A DNA stretch of 64,000 nucleotides from Gorsachius magnificus. Taxonomy: Eukaryota > Chordata > Aves > Pelecaniformes > Ardeidae. A program made the position numbers and the translations under genes. The notes below the pieces were generated by a model. It did not search any database and was not told where the DNA came from. It worked only from the letters and a program-made list of their open reading frames with translations. The DNA lies in the NCBI GenBank assembly GCA_034008185.1, contig CM067087.1, forward strand, positions 42,488,590-42,552,589. The letters are read 5' to 3'. This document shows positions 34,933 to 46,540 of the stretch, piece after piece (positions within the stretch are counted from its first letter, which is position 1; the number at the start of each line of letters is the position of its first letter).

Positions 34933-37900
34933 ATAGGACAATACATCCAAATTGATACCTAATCTTAAATTACTCATCTGTGGCTGTGAAATTCAATGGT
35001 TTTATGCTGAGAGATCCCATTATAAGTGATGTAAGTATGACTTTGGTTGGCCTGCTTATTTCTGCTGGTTTTCTTATGTCACTGTGACAGTTTCCAAGTG
35101 TCTCTAGGCTGCAGGACAGTACCAAGTATTCTCCATATGAGGCAATTTCACTCAACAGCCTTTTTCTAGTAGTTTCCTCATCTTTGTAAACCGAGGTGCC
35201 CACATGTACTCAAGTGTCAGTGAGTTCGGTTAAAGGTTCTCATATCCTGCCGTCCATCATCAAAGGCTATGGAAAAACATAATTATTTTTATGTATCCCA
35301 TTTGAAAGGTTGGTCATCCGTCATAGTTGTTTACATGTCAAATACAACATCTGAAGTCCCCAAACTCCACCAAATAAGCACATGCAGTCAAAATATCTTT
35401 CAAAATGTGAAATATGCTGCTAAGATGCCTCTAGATTATGTCAACAAATATAGTACAGAGAATAACTCTTCCTATATAGTAGATGTATTATGTAAGCAAC
35501 CATGAAAAACTTTGAAACACAAGATATTTGAAATCTCATTTGATAGAGATGCTTCTCGCTAAAGCAATTTCTCTCAAAGAAATGTGGATCTAATTTGCCA
35601 ACTGTGATTTGAAAGAAGAAATATATATATTGATTTTTATATTTTTTTTTTTCCCCCACAAAGGATAGATTTTACTCCAGAGCAGGGGAGGAGGAGAGGG
35701 GACAAAAGTAAGCAGTTGTTTTAATACTTCATTGAAGGGTCCCTGTAAGCAGAGATGTTCCCCTCCACAGATGCAACAACTCCACACGTTACCAAATGGT
35801 TTATTTTTAAACCCTGTATAATATTGCATGTCATGCATTATCTCCTAATAAATCCTGACCATAGCCAAAGGCTTCTGTAATATCCAGTCATTTAGCTTCC
35901 TTACAGATTAATTTTAGATTTTCTTTTTAAAGGTAGAGTTTTTTAAATGAGCTGGTAAGAAAAGAACATCTTGCCGAATTTTTCACCATTTTTCTCCATA
36001 TAGTGATTATGCTGTAAGACCCAGCATCTGTGGTGTTCATCTATATAACACATTAATGCGAGAGGAAGATAACAAATTTTCATAGGGTGTCATGCAACGA
36101 GGAGTCCTTCCTTCAGGACCATTGAGAATTACTTTGAATTAAAAAAGGTATTAAGATGAAGCACAATGGAAACATTTGAAAGAAATCATTGATTAACACT
36201 TTTTCTTAATAATTTTTTCCCGTATTTTCCAGCTGCATTGATAACCAGAGACAGGAAGAATGATGAGTCCCAAATTTTACTGTGTGAAACCGCTAAAACT
36301 AAAAAGCGCAAGCGTTTGTCAGAGGTTCTGTGATTCCCCCTGAAGTCAAAACAAGTAGCATAATTTAAAGTATGATTATTTTTTTTTCTTTCGTGATATT
36401 TTGAAGTACATTTCTGAAGCCTGAATTTTTAAGAAACTGATGTTTCTTAAAGCCTGATGAGATATCAGAAGCCTGATGAGATATCATTCAGGGCAAGGTG
36501 ATGCTGAGCTTTGTCCTTGTAATCTGTTATTTTAACGATGGTACTTTGGAGCCTCGCAAGCTTTTCGTTGTCACCAAGTCCAAGGAAGATATGAAAAAGC
36601 TAGATAGGAATGACAGGGAGATTAATGGACAAAGAAACCCATGGGAAATCTCTAGCTGTTTTACTTCAAGGGCTTAACACTCATTTTGTACCTGGCCTCC
36701 CAAAAGGAGCTGGTGTTGTCCACTTTAAATTGCAGTGTTTTCTTTGTAATAACGTACTAATGAGAAGACAAAAAAAAAGAAAGCGTTTGTTATCCTTAAT
36801 AACTCATGTGTACAACAAAGCACTTGGTATTTATTATTTTCCTCGACTGTAAGTTTTATTTATGATACTGTTGTTTCTTCCCCTTGTAAAGTCTACCATT
36901 CTCTGTCTAGTTCAGTGCTAAAAAAAGAAACAAAATCTTCTGCTCTTCCTAGGAAATTCTCTCTCAGGTTTGAGCATTTTCCCTCAGACCGTCTCTGTTA
37001 TTCCAGCAATGTAAATACATCGTTTCATTGTTGTTCACCTTGGATATTTAAGTCTTGACTTTGATACATGCGCAAACAGGGGCTTTGTTTGAAAACAACA
37101 TTACGAGAGTAGAATACTTGCATTTTGAATCTAAATCAAAATGTGGTTTTTTGCTATTCAAACTCCATGCTGCATTCTGTAGCTAAAGGAAGATTCTCTT
37201 TCCAGTGTTTTGCAGATGCCAGCGAAGCCGAATCACTCTCTAACTTTGCAGTTGCAACCCCTGTACGCCCCTCTCTGCGTTACAGGCCAGGTGAACACAC
37301 GTTGATGGGCTGTTTCCATGCCACTTCAGTCATGGTATTTTTTTTTCCTATATTTTGATTCATAATATGATATATGAAGCAAAATCAATAACGCTTGCCT
37401 TTAAGATTGAGAGCCCAGCTGAATAAATAATTCATAAGTCATTTGATCAATGTGACTTCAGAGAATATCCACCAGCAGACAACAATTTTCTCAGATATAC
37501 CCATTATTTGAAATTATCTGACTATTGTCTTGGGTAAATTTTTAAGTCCTTATATTGACCAGAACTAATTTTAAGTAAGCACTTGCTATTTGTGCTTTGC
37601 TACTTATTTGTGACCTGCCAGCTCTGAGTCACCTTGTGCTGCCTGGCTGATTGGATCAGCAGCAGAGCTCTTCCCCTGCAAACACTTGATGAACAAGCGT
37701 GAATAAGCCTTAGGAAAAAAATAGTTCTTGGTTCTGGTTGCAGGAGGAAAGCAAAGCAGGTTAAAACTTGCCTGAAGTGAACTGATTTCAACAAGAGATT
37801 GGGCACTATCCATCCAGCTCCGGATGAATGGTCCAGCGGCTGCTACGCCGGCGTGCTCCTGCGGTGCTGGCATCATCCCTGGAGCACAGCAGCCTCTTCC

Positions 37901-40900
37901 AGCCACTCAGTCCATGGGACCAGGTTAGAGCTGGATGAAAATAAAGCATCCAAAATAGTACATGCTGGATCAGATCATGGATCCATTTCTGCCACATTGC
38001 AATGCTTCTGCCGTTTGCATTTCCAAATTTTACTTTCTGGGGCTGTTAAGGCCAGATTTGTGCCACCTGCTTATGTGATGCCTGGCTGGTGGGGCAGCAT
38101 AAGTTATGAACAGCATGTATAATTGTATCCCTGTATTAATCTTGCTCTTGATGGACTGAAACTCCAAGCTGGAGTTTCCCAAGATGTTAATGATTTTTGT
38201 GCAGAACAGAAAAACATGGATTCCCATTGAACAGCACCAGCTAAAGCAGCAAGGCAAGAGCGCATGAGCTTTCAGACTGGGCTTGAGGGTAGGGTTGAGA
38301 GACTTCAACAGGACTTGTTTCTTTCCAACTCCTACCTCTGATTGTACCCCTAACAGTATTACTTGGGGGTAATTGGGCCACAGCTGGGGGCAGACTGGAC
38401 CTGTCTGGACAACACGGGGGCTTCCCCCACCTCCTGGTAAGGCAATTAAGTTTATGTGGGGACCTGATGTTTAACTGAGATAGGGTGCTTGAAAGCATGC
38501 AGAAACAGTGCTGCAGTGCTACTCAGAAGATGATTCAGCCAAGAGCTAAGGAGTATTTTTGCATTTCAGACAGATTGTCAACTGAAGATTCATTATGTGT
38601 GTGTGTGTGAGTCTGAATGGAATTATTTGAGGAATTTTCATTCAGTCGGTTGTTTTTTCATCTGTAACCCAACACAAATACTCTGTGTCAGAACTGCAAC
38701 ACACTGTTTCACTGAAAACTGAAGTAAAATGAATAGCAAAGCATACTGGCCAGAAGAGCATGAAGTGTAACACCTTTTGTATCAGGTTTGGAGAAATATG
38801 TGTAATCCCACAAAAATATTTTTTCAAAAATAGGAAAAAAAAAATCTCTGGCAGCATTGCTGTAATTACCTTGTTTGCTCTGTGAAGAATGGATCCCTCT
38901 TTCCTCTTGCTAAACCCCTGCCTGGCTGCAGAGTGGTGGTGGCACTTTGGCTGGGGTAGGATCTTCTTCCTCTGATGGGCAGGCAATGGGTAGGTGAAGG
39001 GGTGGAGAAATATTCAATTTGTCTACCAAATGCAAATGCATAATGGCAAAGGAGAATGAAGATCTGTAATCACAGTGCTAATAATGGTGCTAATAGTTAA
39101 ATATGCCCCATATCAAGCACTATATTTTGTCAAGTTACATACATAACATTTATTTTGAGAATAGCTGTTTAGGGCATCAGCAAGTGTCTCTTTCAGGGTC
39201 CTTCAGAGCTTGTATATGCTTTCTCGAAAAGTGTCATATGAATGGAAAAAATATCCGTGTAATTAAGAATAATGCAGCCCTTCTCAAGTGATATATTTTA
39301 AGGATATATTGTCTTGAGTAGTAATCCGTTATCCTACTTATTCTTTATTGACACTGTGGAAACAACAGTTACAAATCCATTAATCTTACTGCTCCCTCTT
39401 TTAAGCTATTCATTCTGGAGTATGTAATACATTTATCTTTCAGTCCCATGGGTCTGATCTGAAGACTATTGAAATCAATTGAACAGTTCGCAGTCCTTTC
39501 AGGGAATAGTGGAAATGCATTAAAAAGATGTTGGGACACATTTAAATTGAAGATATTTCTTGCAAGGTAAAGTTCAGCAAAATGTCTGTGCTGGTGAATG
39601 GCGGAATCTACTATCAAAAATTTTTAATTCAGAAATTAAATGCAAAGGTGGAAGCACTGTCAAAAAAAGGCATTAATCAAAAGTTACCTAATATTCAGGC
39701 TTCGTTTGCATAGTTTCCACACCAGGTATCTAAAACACATCTCCACATGTAAGCCTTGTCCACATCACATCTTTTGTCCCAGTCTTTTGTTTTCCTCCAG
39801 CCTTGACAAGTGCTACCTTACCCAGTAAAAAAACCTGGTGACGATGACTTTCCTAGTCCATTTCTTGGAGCATATAATTTATTTTTATGAATTCTTAGCT
39901 AGGTTTTCTATTTTAAATTGTTTCAGAATTAAGTGTCTTCATTTCTAGTGCTATTAACAGCTTATACATCCCTGAATTTATTATCTCTCATTCAGATTTC
40001 CAAGTCTTGTTCCTGCCATGATCACACCAGGACAACAGCTCTGATGTACAGCTAATAGATATTTGGCCCTGAGATCAAGTCATGCAGTTCTTTGCTCATG
40101 TGCAGGTCTACTTTTTATCTTCTCCCAAAACCTCTAAAAACGTTTCTGACTAGAATATTTATTTATAAAAGAGAAGCCAGGGTGCTGATGCACTCTGACC
40201 ACTTGCTTATCCTTCTGACCTTTATTTTCTTGTTTTGGTGTACTCCTGTCTTGTCGTTTGTCTTCTATTCTGGTGGCAAGTTTCTGGGCTGGGGAAATTC
40301 CCCTGTAAGAGATCTAATTCCTCGTGTCCCTACTCCATGAACAGAGCTCCAGGCACCGTATTTACACAGATAATAGATGATCTGTCATATGTCCTTATAT
40401 AATGCATTCTAATAGACTTAAACTGGGAGAGCATTTTGTAAGTTATGTGTAGGAGCTTCATCATCAAATCCTATTTGTTTTTTGGATTTCTGTTCTAATT
40501 CCCATGAATCCGTTTGTAAATGTCCTTTTCTTCGCAGAATAATGTCAAACAAATTTTCTGATTGCTGGGTATTGTTTCTCCTGGAGCACGATGGATGCCT
40601 CTGAGGTAGGATTTGTCAAGTTTTTACGTCTGCTTCTCTTATCATGACTGAGCGTATTAGAAATATTTGGGGTTTTGTATACTTAGTTTGTCTGGAGTTT
40701 CCTAAAATATTTCCTTAAGTGTAAACTCATGGAGGTTTTGTTAGTGGACTGGGATATAAGATACCTAATTTTGAACTCTGACCTTGGGTTTACTGTAATC
40801 ATGAATGTCTTAGGCTTGTTCTAACCTCAAGAAATTTTGCCAGGCATCTAAAGAGATAACATTATTTTTTTTAGGACACAGCCGTGACGGTTAAACACTA

Positions 40901-42102
40901 AGGCATCCCAGTGCAACAGCAAAAAGTTCTTTTGACAGAATAGGTGACTTCCCTAAACAAAATAATTAATGATTACTGGGATAACTATTGGTATAATCAG
41001 TTTGCAGCTATGCTAGGAAGACTGTGCTGGTATAACTAGCCCACAGAGCTGCACTGTGAATAAGACTTCAGCATTTCTCTGTCTCCATTTTCAGTCTATA
41101 AAACGGAGGCTTCCTGCGGAGGAATGGCATAGTTATCAATAGATTCATTTTATATAATTGGGTACTCTGGAGGTGCAATAAGAACTGACATAAAATACTA
41201 ACCAGCCAACAGCCTGATAAACCACATAAGTGATACTGAAGAACAGAAGTAAATTCTGTACCATTTACATTCAAAAAAGCACCTCTGTTGATCTGGTCAG
41301 CACTAAGACAGTATGAAATGGTATTTCTCAAAGATGATCCAGATGTCCTGTGATTGAAAATATTCCCACTGCGCTGCTCTGTGGGCTAGATCTTTCTCTT
41401 ACCTTGATGCAAAGCCTAAAACTGGTGGAGTTCCACATTGCTGATCTGTGGGACGTGGGAATTAGACCCATGGTAGAGCAGTAGTCATAACTAATTAGTT
41501 GAAATACCCGGTTGGATAGCCAGGATTCTTTGGAATTCAAACAAACTATTCTTTTGGTCTGCAGCTTATTACTAGTTCAGGGTTATGTACCTAAGCCAGT
41601 ATAATCCAAAGAGCACCTGCCATACGCACACTGGGTTTGCTGACTCAGGTCTCTGCCTGTGTGGGTGTCTCCAGTGCCTGGTGTGGACACGTCCTGTGAT
41701 TATGGGACTCATCCAACAATTATATCATCCTTTCTTCTCTAGAGTATGCTGTGCTGTAAGCCTTCAGTTTATCTGGTGCTTTACATTTTTTTAACTTTTT
41801 CTTCAAATGCCCCAGTATTTGTCAGCCTATTACATCTTCTCACTCTGCAACCGTGATGACATTTTGGAGAACAGAACTAAAAACCTGCGTTTTAGAGTTC
41901 ATGCTTTTTCTCTCAGAAAACATGATTAAAACTATGTTCTCACTGTTCTGAAGGCTTAATTTGTCTTTCACAGATAGATTATTTAAATTCTCTAGTATTC
42001 AAATGTCAGTATTCAAATATAAGTCCTATTTGCTGTGGATCTCAAAAAAAAAATAAATAAAAGTCTTTGTTTCTTAAATATTTCTTTACAAAAAAAATTA
42101 TC

Positions 42103-42106
<4 letters not shown>
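34933..42106. other. Non-coding, unique sequence
   Basis: I see no recognisable gene. The longest frames are 107-114 codons (37799-38122 plus; 38642-38986 minus) with no family motifs. Contents are the palindrome plus tandem duplication at 36429-36487, a small CpG-containing patch near 37815-37870, and a (TG)n run at 38596-38609. No CR1 or clear LTR similarity was seen. Confidence 0.65.
36429..36487. repeat. Perfect hairpin adjoining a 19-base tandem duplication
   Basis: TTAAGAAAC and GTTTCTTAA form a perfect 9-base inverted repeat with a TGAT loop (36429-36450). It abuts two tandem copies of AAGCCTGATGAGATATCAG (36450-36468 and 36469-36487, differing in the last base). A third partial copy, AAGCCTGA, lies just upstream at about 36417-36424. 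This suggests replication slippage at a hairpin. Confidence 0.85.

Positions 42107-42134
<28 letters not shown>
42107..42134. repeat. 28-base poly-A run with A/C-rich extension
   Basis: Twenty-eight A are followed by CC and further A8-9/CC units to about 42155. The lysine-rich frame crossing it (42035-42406, plus) is a by-product. As with the tract at 21.8 kb, a retroposon tail is possible but no body is recognisable upstream. Confidence 0.9.
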
Positions 42135-42136
<2 letters not shown>

Positions 42137-42155
42137 AAAAACCAAAAAAAAACCA

Positions 42156-45100
42156 ACATTTGCAGCCATCTTTTGGATAAGACCATTATAAAGGTATTTG
42201 AAGCAAAAATCCAACATACAAAAATGCGTGTTGTATTGCCTCAGGTATATAAGAATGACTTACAGGATTTGAGTCTTATTATTTTCCATAACAGCTTAAG
42301 AATGTTAAAGAACAATTTAAAAAGTAGTCACTTGTTTCTTTGTGATTTTGTTGTTGAGGGCCTTGGGGGGTTTTGTCTGGATTTTTTTTTTTTTTTTCCC
42401 CCTTAAACTTTATCAAACCAGGATATGAAAGTAGGTCACTGCAGCAGGGTAAGGGCCTTGTATAGCAGAAAACAGCCCCACAGCCACCGGGGACAGAGCC
42501 GCATCGGCATGCAGTGTCACACTGTGGGTTCGGAGCTGGCTCTGCATAAGCAATGCAGTTCAATGTCTCTGGAGCCAAAAACGTTACGCACCCCATGGTG
42601 ACCTGCTGCCCGTGGCACGTGCAGTTGCTCAGCCGTTTCTGCACCCACTTTGGATGTCAGCCCCAGCCAGGGCCAACCTGCGGTCTGCTGTGCTGAGCTG
42701 GGGCACCAGGGAAGGGCAAGCTGGTCTTATGCAGGATCGGATCACTGGTATTGCTTAATGTTTGCAAATGGTTGAAACCTGGTCCTTCTGCCATACGAAA
42801 TGTTCTCCTGCACCTTAGGCAGTTTTGACCTGAGATTTTAGGGGCTGAGTTTGTGATTTTCCACATGGGTCTAGAAATGGCAGCTTCTACCTATTGGCCA
42901 CCATAATGTTTCGGAGAAGGCATTGAAGTACAGTGGTGAATGTTTGTTTTCCTTCTTATTTCTTCCTTTTTAAACATCTGTTACCTTCAGAGTGGACGAA
43001 AGTTCTTGGGGAGGATTGGCACACGAGGGAGTTAATGCCGTTTAACCCCAGGACAGCACATCACTTCTGTGGAAAGCTGCCTTGCCTCTGATGTCTGCAG
43101 GAGTCTGGAGTCTGGTGAAAAGAGGAGCAGGTGGGACACTGGAGGAGAGATGCTGCTTTTGGAAGTCTGAATCCATCAAACAAAACCTTAGGACATTGTT
43201 TTAAATGCTGAAAACGAAGTGAAACGCTGATATGGCGCACTGCTTTGTCGAGTTAATTTGTGGAGTTTACAGATTCCCCAGAGGGTTGACTGGATATGGG
43301 AATAGAAAAGCTTTCTTAAAATATTACTGTGGAGCCAGATACTTCACTTTTTCTACCCTCCACAGCAGTGGATTCTTGTCACAAAATTTCGCATCCAGGA
43401 TCTCTGATAAAAGCAGGACAGTTGTGAGTGTCTACAGAAGAGGCAGATCCAAAACCATCTTTTTGTTCATGTGAATTCAGAGTCCATCATTGCAAGAGGA
43501 GGTAAGAAAAGAAAGACTGAGGCGATTTCAAACACTGTAGCTTTAAATCACCGTGATGAAATTTTAGTTGGATCACAAACTGAACAAGAGGATGTTGGTG
43601 AAATAAAAGTAAATGCGTGTAACTTTTTGGACTTGTGCAAGGTGTTTGTATGTAGAGTCCGTGCCCTTCTTGACTGGACTAGGACACTTGTCCAGCTGCC
43701 TCACATAGTTACGGGTGTGCTGTCTGTGGGATTTCATTCGAAACCTTAACTTTACCTAGGATTTTTAACAGGAATGTTAATGGTAACTATAAACGCAAAT
43801 GGCAGCTCTCTTTTCTTTTTATCTAATGCAAAGTGGTTTTGGAAATATTCATAGAAATTTCTTGTCTTGAAGTAGTTTCTGGTAAAGATAAAATAAAGGT
43901 CCAGTTCAGTTACATTTGACAAGCAGAGAAATGATTTATGAGTATAAATAAATGATCAGTGAAATTGTTATGTTTTATTTTAAATGTGCCTGCACATTAA
44001 GAGAAATGAGAGAACAAACTGACACCTTTCTTATTTATATTAAGTTGATATTTACATTAATTTTTAAAGATTCATTTTCACATGGAACCAGCTTTAAAAA
44101 TATGTTTTCTGTTCCTAGAGTACAATCGTTACTTTATGAACATTTGAAATTAATCACATTGAGTAAGTTATTGGTAAATTATATCTACTTTTCCGTGGAT
44201 GATCTGTGCTCAGACTTACTTCAGGTGCCACACACAGCAGCTGTCCTGCATCAGATGTTATTTTTATTAACGTTGAAGAGTGGATATTTCATTTTACCTC
44301 CCTTTTGGTTTAGGTTTAAATATTCAGCTTAATTTTAACTTCAGCTTCAGAAGCAGCAAAGAAAAAGCCAGCATTATTGTTATGCTTATATATCAAGCTT
44401 ACTTTTTAATATTTCAGTGCATATTTTCAAAGCAAGGAAATATTTCAATCCTTCTGACTTCTTGCTATCCTTGCTGAGACTGTCAGTTATCGTATGGTGA
44501 CTTGCTCACCACCACTGGACTGACACCACCAGTTAATTACTTTATGCCCCTAAGTAGCCATCGGACTTGCGGACACCACCGGCCTGAATGGAGAAGAGGT
44601 GGCAACCCCACTGTAAAAGGCTGCTTGGCCCTTTTGCCTCTCCCCTGGAGAGATCAAGGTCCAAGACAACAGCGATACAGCAGAGGTGACTCTGAAAGAG
44701 GAAAACCAGCACAGAAGCTTTATCTTTGCATGTTAATGCTCCTTTCTTGTCTTGTTGTGAGCCTGTTTCAAATTTAATTTCACAAGTTCAGACACATTTG
44801 CGAGTAATTATTTTCAGTGTCTTGCTGTTGCATTCAACTTTGCCAATGTAACCAATTCTCAGTTTCTTTACAATCGGATCCTTTCTGCTTAGAGGTGAAG
44901 CCTCATTAGCCTTCACAAAACAATATAAAAGGGAAATGTCTGAAATGATATGATTAGAGATGTGTAAAACTACTCATGGAAACACAGATACATGACAAGC
45001 CATTAAAGAGATCATTAAAAATATTCAAAAATTCAATTTAATTTGAAAATAAGAGTTTTGTTGTAAAATGCTTAAAAATATTTTAAAACCCTGTAACATA

Positions 45101-46460
45101 GTTTGAAAATATCCAGTGAATTTTACTTCCTAACACGAGGCATTGACTGACACACCGGTGAAAGAAAAATATCAATACTTAATCAAGTTGAATGGCAGGC
45201 TGTAACTTCTCCCATGCATGGAAATATTTAATGTATAAATTGTACAATTATTTGCAATGGAAGTATACAAAAATCCCCTTAGGGATACAGTGGTGTGGTG
45301 ACTGCGGGTCTGCTCATACTCAAAAGTATAGCAATTGTGAGAACGCAGTCTTACCAAATGCATTCCTCAACTAATTTTGTCATGGAATTTTATTCTTAGA
45401 AATTAAGAGGAATTTCATTGGGTTTAAAACGGCTGGAGACTGGACCATGGCAAAGAGATTCCCGTTTGCAAGGACAAATGTTAAAGCTTGTGGCTTTAGA
45501 CTTATGAATTTCTCTTGTGCCCAGACTGGACAGCCTTGTTTCATCCATGAGGAGCCAGACCGCCTTTGGACTGTTGAAGGAAGAGTCTTATCAACCTGGA
45601 CAAAAATCAAACATTTACTAAGGTGCTGGCTCTTCATCAGGTGCCGCGTGAGCATGGTGGGACGAGCTGCCTGGTGTGTTTGCATCCGAGCCGCTCGGCT
45701 GTGGAGAATGCAGACACAGCGCTGGCAGGAACAGTGGCTCCAGCAATGAAATCCCAGTTGATGAAACTCCTAGGGTAAGCTGTTGACCTGATCAAACGCT
45801 GCCTGAATACCCCATGGCATGAGCCATGCCTGAGCACTGCAGTTGCTAATCATCGACGTGGCTGTGTCAGATGATGATCCGTGTGCCGCAGAAAGTCAGC
45901 GATCAATGGTCCTTGCTGCAGTGCTCCAGAGGAGTGAAAGGTGGGGAATCAGCTTCTGCGCACCTGGTCCCCGACCCAAAGGGCAGTGTTCGGTCTCTGA
46001 ATACATTGGCTATCCATTCCATGGACGTCTTGTCCATAATCATTTGGCAGGCTGTTGCAGCTAGTATCTCTATTGATTTTTGCTTAGAAACACCTAGAGC
46101 TATTAAATCACTAATAAAATCTGAAGAGTTCAGTTTTCAGGACGTTTAACTCAACTGGAAACAAGGTTTATTTATTGTCTGATGGGCAATCAAATAGCTC
46201 TGCTCGTTTCTAAGTAAAGGCATCATACAGACAACTGACAACCAAGTCAAAATCCATCCAACAGAGCTCTAACCCAGCAACTGGACTCAATTTGGGCTAT
46301 TAGTGTCCATGCATCTGCCTGTTTTTTCTTCCGCCTTTCGCTTCTCTTTTGGTCTTTAACTTTAACCACTTTAACTGGGGAAAAAACATCCATATATCTT
46401 TCTGAACCTGTGTTTCCTCAGCAGCAGACACTGCTATCATCAATACTGCACAAATCATGA
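42156..46460. other. Non-coding, locally GC-richer sequence
   Basis: I see no recognisable gene. The parts at 42420-42880, 44500-44720 and 45440-46000 are GC-richer than average. They hold frames of 121 codons (42279-42644, minus), 91 codons (44502-44777, plus) and 100-101 codons (45380-45749, both strands). None shows a motif I can name. The 91-codon frame ends in a hydrophobic run (LYLCMLMLLSCLVVSLFQI), but one hydrophobic stretch is not evidence of a gene. Confidence 0.55.
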
Positions 46461-46540
46461 TGGACCCAGTTCGAAAGCAATCAGAAAGTTTGCCTTTCCT
46501 TTCAAACTGGGTCCAAAAGGCAAACTTTCTGATTGCTTTC
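46461..46540. repeat. Compound inverted repeat with swapped halves
   Basis: A perfect 25-base inverted repeat has arms 46473-46497 and 46516-46540, separated by 18 bases. Those 18 bases are themselves mostly the reverse complement of sequence outside the left arm: 46500-46515 pairs with 46461-46476 in 15 of 16 positions. The order is therefore P, Q, P', Q', not the simple hairpin order P, Q, Q', P'. As single-stranded DNA or RNA the two stems compete or form a pseudoknot-like fold. The pattern is that of two successive short template switches during replication. Confidence 0.95.

Noticed and set aside
37960..37998. CATGCTGGATCAGATCATGGATCC resemblance to a reptile/bird interspersed repeat
   Set aside because: Short, imperfect and recalled from memory only; no tail or borders seen.
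42035..42406. 123-codon frame with a poly-lysine block
   Set aside because: The lysines are simply the A28 run at 42107-42134 read in frame, and the C-terminal phenylalanines come from a T16 run. Low-complexity artefact.
43036..43057. GTTTAACCCCAG-type match to an avian LTR end
   Set aside because: Only about a dozen bases agree clearly, with no flanking LTR sequence. Too short to call.
44502..44777. 91-codon frame ending in a hydrophobic segment, considered as an ERV leader or signal peptide
   Set aside because: No other retroviral sequence is recognisable around it, and the hydrophobic run alone is not diagnostic.
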